NCBI RefSeq assembly: GCF_001611555.1
Contig: NZ_LSGP01000001.1
Span: 186,001-250,000, forward strand
Direction: 5' to 3'
DNA from: Anaerosporomusa subterranea
Lineage (GTDB): Bacteria > Bacillota > Negativicutes > Sporomusales > Acetonemataceae
DNA: 64,000 nt
In this document: positions 8,623-16,508 of the stretch, one piece after another
How positions within the stretch are numbered: position 1 is the first letter of the stretch
Layout of the letters: every line of letters starts with the position of its first letter
Translations under genes and position numbers: made by a program
The notes under the pieces: model-generated
Told to the model about the DNA's origin: nothing
Databases searched by the model: none
What the model saw: only the letters and a program-made list of their open reading frames with translations

Positions 8623-8985
8623 ATGAAATTCACGTTCGCTCACAACAATATCAATGTCCTCAATCTGGAGAAAAGTCTGGCCTTTTACCAACAGGCGCTT
8701 GGACTAACTGAAACCCGGCGGGTTGAAAAATCTGACTTTACGTTAGTCTACCTCGGCGATGATGTGACGCCGCATCGCTTAGAACTGACTTGGTTGAAAG
8801 ATCGCCAACAGCCGTATAACTTAGGAGATAATGAGATACATATCGCCTTTCGAGTAGATGATTTCAACGCCGCCCATGCACTTCATGAAAACATGGGCTG
8901 TATTTGTTACGAAAACGCTGGTATGGGAATTTACTTTATTGCTGATCCTGATGGGTATTGGCTGGAGATCATACCAACAAGATAG
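8623..8985 (+). CDS. gloA: Glyoxalase I-like VOC-family protein
   Basis: 120 residues, the length of small lactoylglutathione lyases. Two beta-alpha-beta-beta-beta modules are visible. Metal-ligand candidates of glyoxalase I are in place: His7 (FAHNNINV), Glu54-like (HRLELTW), His74-like (IHIAFRV) and Glu116-like (YWLEIIP). Known function of the family: nickel- or zinc-dependent isomerisation of the methylglyoxal-thiol hemithioacetal to a lactoyl thioester. In Firmicutes the thiol may be bacillithiol or another compound; not decidable here. Good ribosome binding site AAAGGAG. Monocistronic, with a strong terminator after it. Confidence 0.85.
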   Translation: MKFTFAHNNINVLNLEKSLAFYQQALGLTETRRVEKSDFTLVYLGDDVTPHRLELTWLKDRQQPYNLGDNEIHIAFRVDDFNAAHALHENMGCICYENAGMGIYFIADPDGYWLEIIPTR

Positions 8986-9008
8986 GTGTAATTTTAACTG
9001 CAAAGCAT

Positions 9009-9060
9009 GAGGAAGTTGTCTCCGGGAGGTTCCGGTGACAACTTCCTCTTGTGTTTTTTA
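9009..9060 (+). terminator. Intrinsic terminator after glyoxalase gene
   Basis: GAGGAAGTTGTC (9009-9020) pairs with GACAACTTCCTC (9037-9048), followed by TTGTGTTTTTTA. Confidence 0.9.
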
Positions 9061-9065
9061 ACACA

Positions 9066-9116
9066 ACGTATCCCTCTAGTACCCTCTGTAAACTCTGCGT
9101 CCTCTGCGGTTCGTTA
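9066..9116. repeat. Family N repeat, half element
   Basis: Units CCCTCTAGTA, CCCTCTGTAAA, CTCTGCGTC, CTCTGCGGTT in a row, like the right halves of the elements at 5788 and 8540. No left arm is seen. Confidence 0.5.
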
Positions 9117-9197
9117 GCTCTTCGCCTTCACCGATTGGCGGCTGTTTGCATAAGTTGATATTGAAGCTAGTTTGAACAGCTGAAACTGGATGAAGCG

Positions 9198-10580
9198 GTG
9201 ATTGACTTGAACGAGGTAACTTTTAGTTCATATCTGCGTAGCCTCGTCGTGGGGGCGAACACTCAGGTTCCTGTTGCGTCAGGAGGCTATGTAATCGCTA
9301 CGAATTTTGACAATGCGGCGACGACGCCTCCCTTTTGCGCTGTCATGGATGAAATCATTGCTTTTGCTCCCTGGTATTCGTCAGTGCACCGGGGAAAAGG
9401 TTATAAATCGATAGTAACTTCAGACATATATGAACAGGCACGGCAGACTGTCAAACAATTTGTCTGCGCAGGTGCAAACGATACGGCTGTTTTTACAAAG
9501 AGTACGACAGAATCGATTAATTTGCTCGCCAATGTTTTGGCGAATGACGGCGGAGAAAAGCTGATTTTGGCGACAGACATGGAACATCTGGCCAATGATC
9601 TCCCGTGGCGAAGGCATTTCAAAGTCGACTATGCATGCCTGGATGCTTTCGGGCGGTTGTCACTGAAAAATGTGGAAGACAAGCTGCAGCAGCATAAGGG
9701 CAAAGTAGCTCTGGTTGCCGTAACAGGGGCATCCAATGTAACCGGCTATATCAATCCCGTTCACTCGATTGCTCGCTTGGCACATAAACATGGTGCTAAG
9801 ATATTTGTTGACGGGGCGCAGCTTGTGCCACATATGCCGTTTTGCATGAGCAAAGGGCAAGCGACTGAATGCATTGATTTCCTCGCCTTTTCGGCCCATA
9901 AAATGTATGCCCCATTTGGGGCGGGTGTTCTCATTGGCAACAGTGAGGATTTATTACAGGCAGAACCGTTGCTGTGGGGCGGTGGTGCGGTAGACTTAAC
10001 CTCTCAGCAGTTTATTGAATGGGATGCTCCACCAGGCAGATATGAAGCAGGAACACCCAATGTCATGGGTGTGGTGGCTCTGGTCGCCGCTATTAGAACC
10101 TTGGAGGCAAACGACCTGGAAATGATTCATCAGTATGAAAGCAGCCTGATCTCTACTGTGATCGCAGGCTTAACTGACATTTCTGGCATCCGGTTGTATA
10201 GCGTTCCTACCTGTGATGATGAACGAGTCAGTTTGATTTCGTTTACAATGGAAGGTATCGATCATGGTTTACTGGCTCAAGCCTTATCACAGGAGGCTGG
10301 CATTGCGGTGCGGAATGGACTTTTTTGTGCCCATCCCTATGTCGAGAAGCTGCTGAAAATTAGTGACGAGGAGCTAAAATACTACCACACACATGATGAC
10401 GCATCTGTTCCCGGCTTGGTCAGGATTAGCCTGGGCCTATACAATACCAGACAGGAAGTGGAGTTATTCTTGCGTACTGTTCGTCGTATTGCTGCTGATC
10501 CTGCGTTCTATGCCAAAAAATATCAAGCTTCCATGCGGAATGACCGGTGCTGCAATTCGTGGCAATCAGATTTTTGCTGA
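9198..10580 (+). CDS. Class V aminotransferase, SufS/CsdA-like cysteine desulfurase family
   Basis: 460 residues. The fold-type I signature is clear: NFDNAATTPP near 36, PLP-binding lysine in FLAFSAHKMYAPFGAGVLIG near 228, aspartate in KIFVDGAQLVPH, and a conserved Cys in VRNGLFCAHPYVEKL near 380 at the place of the catalytic Cys of group II desulfurases. It probably removes sulfur from cysteine or acts on a related amino acid; no SufU, IscU or SufB gene is nearby, so a housekeeping Fe-S role is not supported by context. Start is GTG 9198 with a weak binding site; the conserved region begins only at about residue 33, so the start could be later. C-terminal residues 440-460 run into a family N repeat region. 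Confidence 0.8.
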   Translation: MIDLNEVTFSSYLRSLVVGANTQVPVASGGYVIATNFDNAATTPPFCAVMDEIIAFAPWYSSVHRGKGYKSIVTSDIYEQARQTVKQFVCAGANDTAVFTKSTTESINLLANVLANDGGEKLILATDMEHLANDLPWRRHFKVDYACLDAFGRLSLKNVEDKLQQHKGKVALVAVTGASNVTGYINPVHSIARLAHKHGAKIFVDGAQLVPHMPFCMSKGQATECIDFLAFSAHKMYAPFGAGVLIGNSEDLLQAEPLLWGGGAVDLTSQQFIEWDAPPGRYEAGTPNVMGVVALVAAIRTLEANDLEMIHQYESSLISTVIAGLTDISGIRLYSVPTCDDERVSLISFTMEGIDHGLLAQALSQEAGIAVRNGLFCAHPYVEKLLKISDEELKYYHTHDDASVPGLVRISLGLYNTRQEVELFLRTVRRIAADPAFYAKKYQASMRNDRCCNSWQSDFC

Positions 10581-10589
10581 ATTGCTACG

Positions 10590-10738
10590 TTTCCACGGAG
10601 GGCACAGAGGATACACGGAGGACACAGAGGATACACGGAGGACACAGAGGGTGACGAATGGTGTATTAGCCAGCTTTGCTGGCCAAAAACGTATCCCTCC
10701 GTGCGAACCCTCCGTGTGACTCCGTGAACTCCGTGGAA
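10590..10738. repeat. Family N mirrored repeat with internal 20-bp tandem units
   Basis: Left half contains the 20-base unit CACAGAGGATACACGGAGGA repeated about 2.4 times; right half is CTCCGTG-type units ending CTCCGTGGAAA, the reverse complement of the left end TTTCCACGGAG. It can fold as a ~150-base hairpin and is the clearest copy of the family. Confidence 0.75.
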
Positions 10739-10749
10739 AAGTATTCCCT

Positions 10750-11009
10750 CCGTACTGTCTTAAAGACCGGTCGCAGTAGTTTTTTTTCCTGGAAACAGGA
10801 ATATTTATTATGATGTCGAAGAAAATAGAGATGAAATGCGCGTCTCTGGTATACGGAATCTGAAGATCCGTCGGTGCGTCTGGTGGAGTTACGTTGACGA
10901 AATGACTACGAAGGTCATATCCCTGAATAAATTTCGGGGGTAATTTTTCGTAGTCTTGTTTTTTGCAGACTGCGAACCGATCTTTTTACCATAAGGAGTG
11001 TGGTCTGTA
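10750..11009 (+). promoter_or_regulatory. Switch-like leader of the cobalt/nickel importer with terminator
   Basis: The leader of the cbi operon holds GACTACGAA (10904-10912) pairing with TTCGTAGTC (10947-10955) followed by TTGTTTTTTG, an intrinsic terminator. ATGAC/GTCAT (10902-10906, 10914-10918) form an alternative hairpin that would break it. A further stem ACGGA...TCCGT lies at about 10854-10872. This is the layout of a riboswitch, but I find neither a B12 box nor another aptamer consensus I know, so the ligand is unassigned. Confidence 0.6.
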
Positions 11010-12047
11010 ATGCATATGGCTGATTCATTATTGTCACCTGCTGTAGGAACAGTAATGTGGGGGGCTACGGCTGGATTAATTGCCTATTCTTCGAAAAAGG
11101 TTCAACAGGATATGGACGATAGCAAAGCACCGCTAATGGGCGTCCTAGGGGCCTTTGTATTTGCGGCGCAAATGATAAATTTCTCCATACCCGGGACTGG
11201 CTCTAGCGGTCATCTGGGTGGGGCCTTGCTATTATCAATTCTACTGGGAAAACATGCAGCCTTTTTGACTATCTCGTCCATCCTGGCGGTTCAAGCGCTA
11301 TTCTTCGCTGACGGCGGCTTATTGGCGCTTGGCGCAAATATCTTTAATCTGGGATTTTTCCCCTGTTTTGTTGCTTATCCGCTTATTTATAAACCAATTG
11401 CGGCAGGCAACCCCGCCAAAGGCAAGCTGCTCGCTGGCATCTGCTTGGCGGCAGTGGTAGGCCTGCAGATGGGGTCTTTTGGTGTAGTTCTTGAAACACA
11501 CTCGTCCGGAATCGCCGAGATTCCGTTTAAACCGTTTCTGTTACTCATGCAGCCGGTACATCTGGCGATTGGGCTAATGGAAGGACTAGTGACAGCGGCG
11601 GCGGTTCTGTTTGTGCTTGAAGCAAGGCCAGACATGCGTCTGGCTGTTGCCGGCAGGCCGCAACGGACTGTGGCTGCTCGCGGTCTGTTGGTCGGATTTT
11701 TGCTGTTAGCTTTGTTAACAGGCGGAGCATTATCCTGGTTCGCATCGTCTGACCCAGATGGCTTGGAATGGTCCATCGCGAAGGCTTCCGGGCAGGAAGA
11801 AATGTTAGAACGCGAAGGCTTGCATGCGATGCTCGCAAATTTCCAACGTAAAATTGCGTTTTTGCCTGATTACAATCTGCCAGAAAGTCAAGTATCGTCT
11901 GGGAATGAGCCAGTTGGGAAAAGCCCGGCTGCCTGGCCTGTGGTTGATGGCGGCCAGTCCACCGCCGGAGTCGTCGGTGTTTTGATTACCTTGCTGGTAG
12001 CCGGAGCAATTGGCAAATTGCTGAAGCTAGTAGCTCGTCGCACTTAA
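11010..12047 (+). CDS. cbiM: Cobalt/nickel ECF transporter, CbiM fused to a PDGLE (CbiN-like) domain
   Basis: 345 residues. ATG 11010 is chosen because the family's mature N-terminus MHMADSLLSP must start there: His2 and the N-terminal amine coordinate the metal; GTG 10998 would bury it. Seven or so membrane spans form the CbiM S-component (residues 1-215, with GTGSSGHLGGALLLSILLG), followed by a span and a soluble domain with the PDGLE motif (SSDPDGLEW) that replaces separate CbiN. It binds Co2+ or Ni2+ at the membrane and works with CbiQ and CbiO encoded next. Nickel would also serve the LarA-type enzyme at 26.7 kb. The last six codons and the stop lie in one arm of an inverted repeat (12027-12048), which is unusual. 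Confidence 0.93.
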   Translation: MHMADSLLSPAVGTVMWGATAGLIAYSSKKVQQDMDDSKAPLMGVLGAFVFAAQMINFSIPGTGSSGHLGGALLLSILLGKHAAFLTISSILAVQALFFADGGLLALGANIFNLGFFPCFVAYPLIYKPIAAGNPAKGKLLAGICLAAVVGLQMGSFGVVLETHSSGIAEIPFKPFLLLMQPVHLAIGLMEGLVTAAAVLFVLEARPDMRLAVAGRPQRTVAARGLLVGFLLLALLTGGALSWFASSDPDGLEWSIAKASGQEEMLEREGLHAMLANFQRKIAFLPDYNLPESQVSSGNEPVGKSPAAWPVVDGGQSTAGVVGVLITLLVAGAIGKLLKLVARRT

Positions 12048-12191
12048 AAATATGGCTTATATTGCGGTCTTTTTCCGTCCTGCTTCGTTGTCGTCGCCTT
12101 GCATATGTCCGATATGCGCGGCTTCTCCGCCTCGCAGGACGAAAAAATCCTCGCAATCTAATCTCAAACTTTAAGTGCGACGAGCTACTAG
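12027..12191. repeat. Family H long hairpin element overlapping the 3' end of cbiM
   Basis: Perfect 22-base arms at 12027-12048 and 12170-12191 (CTAGTAGCTCGTCGCACTTA and its complement). Inside, ATTGCGG...CGTCCTGC pairs with GCAGGACG...CGCAAT, and the tip is GCATAT/ATATGC. The inner CTGCTTCGTTGTCGTCGCC resembles the shared core CTGCGTTGT of other family H copies. The left arm contains the stop codon of cbiM. Confidence 0.7.
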
Positions 12192-12252
12192 TCGCGCGGC
12201 GATCTCGCAATACGTTAAACTAATTGATCATGGTGTCCTTAAGGAGTAGCTG

Positions 12253-13059
12253 ATGAGTAGAATCGAACAACGATGGTTTGAATTCAGGCATATGGATGAG
12301 TTGTCTGCAGGCAATTCGCTAGTTCATCAACTACATCCAGGGGTTAAACTGCTGGCAACGCTAGTGTTTGTCATTGTGACAGCTTCTTTCCCTAAATATG
12401 AGATCGCGGCCATGGTTCCGCTGCTTTTATATCCACTGTTTCTTATTAGCTTGGCCGATTTGCCATGGGGCTTGCTGCTAAGACGGCTACTCTTAGGCCT
12501 GCCATTTGCCGTATTTATTGGCGTTTTCAATCCTCTGTTTGATCAAACGCCTTTATATCAAATCGGCCCCGTTACACTTTCGGGCGGGGTGGTTTCTTTC
12601 TTTTCTATTTTGCTGCGGTTTTCATTATCGGTTCTGGCTGCCTTAGCTCTAATCGCGACAACCGGCATAAACGCACTGGGGGCGGCGCTGCAAGCCTTTG
12701 GAGTTCCACGGGCGTTGGTGAATCAGATTCTGTTTATGTACCGCTATCTGCATGTATTAATGGAGGAAGTGGTCAGAACGCTTCGTGCCCACTCCTTGCG
12801 CTCACCTGAACGCGAGGCGGTGCGCATAGGGACCTGGGGGTCATTAACCGGACTACTATTGCTGCGTACCCTTGATCGAGCGCAGCGGGTTTATCAGGCG
12901 ATGCTCTGCCGCGGCTTCGACGGTGAAGTCCGTCTTATGCGATCAAGCAATCTGCGGTTGAACGATGGGATATTTCTATTGATTTGGTTGTGTTTTTTCG
13001 TAACTATACGTATTTTTAATTTCCCGCAATGGCTGGGTGCTTTATTAATGGGGCGGTGA
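12253..13059 (+). CDS. cbiQ: ECF transporter transmembrane protein CbiQ
   Basis: 268 residues with five to six hydrophobic spans. The two Ala-Arg-Gly-type coupling helices of the T-component are visible as RTLRAHSLRSPE and AQRVYQAMLCRGFDGE, which dock into grooves of the ATPase. It couples ATP hydrolysis by CbiO to metal release from CbiM. Start ATG 12253 follows TTAAGGAGTAGCTG. A hairpin element separates it from cbiM by 205 bases, so readthrough of that element may tune the amounts. Its stop is two bases before the cbiO start. Confidence 0.92.
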   Translation: MSRIEQRWFEFRHMDELSAGNSLVHQLHPGVKLLATLVFVIVTASFPKYEIAAMVPLLLYPLFLISLADLPWGLLLRRLLLGLPFAVFIGVFNPLFDQTPLYQIGPVTLSGGVVSFFSILLRFSLSVLAALALIATTGINALGAALQAFGVPRALVNQILFMYRYLHVLMEEVVRTLRAHSLRSPEREAVRIGTWGSLTGLLLLRTLDRAQRVYQAMLCRGFDGEVRLMRSSNLRLNDGIFLLIWLCFFVTIRIFNFPQWLGALLMGR

Positions 13060-13061
13060 AC

Positions 13062-13817
13062 ATGAGTCATCATATCGTAGAATCAATTACTGTTGAATAT
13101 GCCTATCCGGATAAGACGGAAGCGCTGCGTGGTATTTCTCTCCGCATTACTCACGGGGAATCGGTGGCGATTGTCGGTGCGAACGGTGCCGGCAAATCGA
13201 CACTTTTGTCTCTGTTGGCTGGTGTCACCCTGCCGACGCGGGGGACTGTCCGCATTGGCGATTATCCGGTTAATCGACAGACAATCGCCCAAATCAGGCG
13301 TTGCGTGGGCATGGTATTTCAGAATCCGGATGACCAATTGTTCATGCCGACAGTTTATGATGATGTCGCCTTTGGTCCGCTGAATTTAGGCTTTCCATCC
13401 TCTGAAGTGGATACACGGGTTGCTAATGCGCTGGCGACAGTTGGCGCGGCTGATTTGGCTGAGCGCCCGCCGTATAAGCTGTCGGGAGGACAAAAACGGG
13501 CTGTCGCGATTGCGACAGTGCTTTCTATGATCCCTGATATTCTGGTGATGGACGAGCCGAGTGCCGGTCTCGATCCCCGCGCTAGGCGGAAGCTGATCGA
13601 GCTTCTGGCTTCCTTCAGTCATACAAAAATTGTTGCGACACATGATCTCGACCTAGCGCTGGATGTGTGTGAACGGACGATACTGTTAAGCGAAGGCAAA
13701 GTTGTTGCTGATGGTCTAACCCAGGTCCTCTTCAAGGATCAGGGACTGTTAGAGCAATATGGGCTTGAATTGCCGCTGCGTTTGCAAGACTGCCCGCTTT
13801 GCAGCCAAGGACGGTAA
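13062..13817 (+). CDS. cbiO: ECF transporter ATPase CbiO
   Basis: 251 residues. Walker A GANGAGKSTLLSLLAG, Q-loop MVFQNPDDQLFMPTVYDDV (the typical ECF/CbiO Q-loop), signature LSGGQKRAVAIATVL, Walker B ILVMDEPSAGLDP, switch His ATHD. ATG 13062 is preferred, with GGGGCGGTG before it; it lies just after the cbiQ stop, whereas the longer frame from 13029 would overlap cbiQ by 31 bases. Only one ATPase gene is present, so the complex should contain a CbiO homodimer. Confidence 0.93.
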   Translation: MSHHIVESITVEYAYPDKTEALRGISLRITHGESVAIVGANGAGKSTLLSLLAGVTLPTRGTVRIGDYPVNRQTIAQIRRCVGMVFQNPDDQLFMPTVYDDVAFGPLNLGFPSSEVDTRVANALATVGAADLAERPPYKLSGGQKRAVAIATVLSMIPDILVMDEPSAGLDPRARRKLIELLASFSHTKIVATHDLDLALDVCERTILLSEGKVVADGLTQVLFKDQGLLEQYGLELPLRLQDCPLCSQGR

Positions 13818-13821
13818 AACT

Positions 13822-16275
13822 ATGCTTACACTTCCTATTGGCGAGCTGCTGCCAGCGCTTCTTGATACGTTGGCAATACACACTAATGCAGTCCTAACCG
13901 CCCCACCTGGGTCGGGAAAAACCACCCGGATTCCGCTCGCATTGCTCAATGCGCCATGGTTGGCTGGTCGCCGGATTCTGATGCTGGAGCCACGCCGCCT
14001 GGCAACCCGCGCGGCAGCTCATTATATGGCGTCACTGCTTGGTGAATCTGTTGGTGAGACTGTCGGCTATCGGATGCGTCTCGATACCAAGGTCGGTAAG
14101 AATACGCGGATTGAGGTTGTTACCGAAGGTGTCTTGACCCGAATGCTGCAAACCGATCCAGGGCTTGACGGAGTCGGGGTGCTGATTTTTGATGAATTTC
14201 ATGAGCGCAGCTTGCAGGCTGATCTCGGCTTGGCATTTAGTTTACAGGCGCAAGCCGTATTGCGACCGGATTTACGCATCTTGATCATGTCGGCAACCAT
14301 TGATTCTGCACCGGTGGCAGAACTGCTGGATGCTGCGCCAGTATTGACCGGACAGGGACAACTGTTTCCCGTGGAGACCCGCTGGCTGGCACGTCCGCCT
14401 CAGGAACGGCTAGAAACAGCCATAGCCCGGCAGATCATCGAGACATTAACTAATGAGACTGGAGACATTCTCGTCTTTTTACCCGGTGAAGCTGAAATTC
14501 GCCGGGTGGAATCCTTGCTGCTCCAGCAGGATAGAAAGCAAGCCCGTATTGCTCCTTTGTATGGCAGTCTATCGCAGGCAGAGCAGGATCAGGCGCTGCT
14601 GCCGAGTCCGGCGGGACAGAGAAAGGTTGTATTGGCAACCGCCATTGCTGAGACCAGTCTGACGGTCGAGGGTGTCAGAGTCGTGATTGATAGTGGCCTG
14701 ATGCGCGCACCTCGCTTTTCGCCCCGCACCGGGATGACGCGTTTGGAGACCGTTGCAGTGTCAAAAGCCTCTGCCGATCAGCGCCGGGGCCGCGCCGGCC
14801 GGCTGGGTCCTGGCATTTGCTGGCGAATGTGGACAAAAGAAGCAGATGGTAGATTAGAGGAACGGTCTAGACCTGAGATTCTGGAAGCTGATTTGGCACC
14901 ACTGGCGCTGCAATTGGCAGCTTGGGGAACGCAGCCGCAGGAACTGAAGTGGCTGGATATGCCGCCAGCAGCAGCGCTGGCTCAGGCTCAGGAATTGCTG
15001 CAGAATCTCGGTGCGTTAGCAGGCAATTTGCTTACTGATCATGGGCGGCGATTGGCTGACAGTGGGTTGCATCCGCGTCTGGCCCATATGATCGTGCTGG
15101 CGCAAAAGCTAGCTGTCGGCGGCTTGGGCTGTGATTTAGCGGCTCTGCTCAGTGAACGGGATGTATTACGGAACAGTGAGCGAAAAAATGACGCAGACCT
15201 GCGATTGCGTCTGGAGGCTCTGCAGCAACAACATCCGTCCTGCCGTCAGGTTGTGGCGCAGTCGCACTATTTGCGGCGGTGGTTTGGTATTGACCAGCGC
15301 CGTGAAGAAGACCTTGAAGCATGCGGCCTGTTGCTTTGCTTCGCCTACCCAGACCGTATCGCCCAGCGGCGCGCTGATGGCCGCTTTTTGTTGACAAACG
15401 GCCGGGGCGCGTCTTTTACGAACGTTCAGCCACTTTCAAGTGAGCCGTATATCTGTATTGCCGAACTGGATGACAAAGGCCCGGAAAGTCGGATTTATTT
15501 GGCTGCGCCGGTCACGCTTGCTGATTTGAAGCATCAGTTTAACGAAAGTATTCAAACCGAAACGCAGATTACTTGGGATAGAGAGGCTAAAGCTGTGCGG
15601 GCTAGACGGCTGGAAAAACTCGGCGCGTTAGTTCTAAGTGATGTCCCGATGCATGAACCTGACTCTGAGGCGTGTATCGCAGTGCTGTTGGCAGGAGTCA
15701 GGGAAGAAGGCTTAGGGGTGTTGCCTTGGAGCCGATCTTCCCGCCAATTCCGTCAACGCGTTCAGTTCATGCAACGACTCGATCTGACATGGCCTGATCT
15801 GTCTGATGAGATGCTTATTTCGACTCTGGAGAATTGGCTAGCGGCATATGTATATGCTATGAAGAGTGTGGCCGACTTGCAACGCCTAAATCTGACCGGG
15901 ATCTTTGAGTCGATGTTGACTTGGGAGCAACGACAAAAATTAGACGAATATGCGCCCACTCACCTGACTGTGCCTAGCGGACAGCGGCTACCGTTAGATT
16001 ACAGTGATCCAGAAGCTCCATCACTCGCTGTGCGTTTGCAGGAACTATTTGGAATGGCCGAAACACCGCGAATTGGTCAGAAAAGAGTGCCGCTAACATT
16101 GCGGCTGCTTTCGCCGGCGCAGCGGCCGGTTCAGGTGACAAAGGATTTAGCTAGCTTCTGGCGAACAGGTTACTTTGCTGTAAAGAAGGAACTTTTAGGC
16201 CGCTATCCGAAACATTACTGGCCTGACGATCCGCTGCAGGCGACGCCGACTCATCGGGTTCGCCCGTCTTCTTGA
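13822..16275 (+). CDS. hrpB: ATP-dependent helicase HrpB
   Basis: 817 residues from ATG 13822, five bases after cbiO, with AAGGACGG as ribosome binding site. DEAH-type superfamily 2 helicase: Walker A APPGSGKTT, motif II DEFHER (a DEFH variant usual in HrpB), motif III MSATID, motif VI QRRGRAGR. The C-terminal HrpB domain is full length and ends with the family-like PVQVTKDLASFWRTGYFAVKKE and RYPKHYWPDDP. Family role is poorly defined (RNA helicase); it is far better known in proteobacteria than in Firmicutes. Its position at the end of a metal-importer operon suggests only shared transcription. Confidence 0.93.
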   Translation: MLTLPIGELLPALLDTLAIHTNAVLTAPPGSGKTTRIPLALLNAPWLAGRRILMLEPRRLATRAAAHYMASLLGESVGETVGYRMRLDTKVGKNTRIEVVTEGVLTRMLQTDPGLDGVGVLIFDEFHERSLQADLGLAFSLQAQAVLRPDLRILIMSATIDSAPVAELLDAAPVLTGQGQLFPVETRWLARPPQERLETAIARQIIETLTNETGDILVFLPGEAEIRRVESLLLQQDRKQARIAPLYGSLSQAEQDQALLPSPAGQRKVVLATAIAETSLTVEGVRVVIDSGLMRAPRFSPRTGMTRLETVAVSKASADQRRGRAGRLGPGICWRMWTKEADGRLEERSRPEILEADLAPLALQLAAWGTQPQELKWLDMPPAAALAQAQELLQNLGALAGNLLTDHGRRLADSGLHPRLAHMIVLAQKLAVGGLGCDLAALLSERDVLRNSERKNDADLRLRLEALQQQHPSCRQVVAQSHYLRRWFGIDQRREEDLEACGLLLCFAYPDRIAQRRADGRFLLTNGRGASFTNVQPLSSEPYICIAELDDKGPESRIYLAAPVTLADLKHQFNESIQTETQITWDREAKAVRARRLEKLGALVLSDVPMHEPDSEACIAVLLAGVREEGLGVLPWSRSSRQFRQRVQFMQRLDLTWPDLSDEMLISTLENWLAAYVYAMKSVADLQRLNLTGIFESMLTWEQRQKLDEYAPTHLTVPSGQRLPLDYSDPEAPSLAVRLQELFGMAETPRIGQKRVPLTLRLLSPAQRPVQVTKDLASFWRTGYFAVKKELLGRYPKHYWPDDPLQATPTHRVRPSS

Positions 16276-16335
16276 CGTGTTGTCCTGCATACGCTAGAAT
16301 AATATAAAATAATATTAAAAATATGTCGTTCTTAG

Positions 16336-16484
16336 GGCGTTCAGAGAGGTCCAGGTGTTGTTGTCTTTGAGACTACAAACTACCACCCTGTCCTACATGA
16401 GCTGAGTAGCATCACTAGGCAGCCCTGGAAACCACGCCGCGACACCCTTTACGGGTGCAACGCAGATGGGCCTTTATCAACGCC
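16336..16484. repeat. Family H hairpin element
   Basis: Left end GGCGTTCAGAGAGGTCCAGG, right end CAACGCAGATGGGCCTTTAT followed by CAACGCC. GGCGTT and AACGCC close the element. Between them TAGCATCACTAGGCAGCCCT and CCTTTACGGGTGCAACGC are shared with the copy at 36954-37244. It lies in the hrpB to ABC-F gap. Confidence 0.7.
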
Positions 16485-16508
16485 GATAGCGGCTTTTGGG
16501 AGAAAAGC

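Noticed and set aside
10590-10740. Possible CRISPR-like array (20-base units)
   Set aside because: Units are directly adjacent with no unique spacers, and the right half mirrors the left; no cas genes nearby.
11010-13817. Cobalamin riboswitch before cbiM
   Set aside because: No B12 box or GCCACTG-type element is present in the leader.
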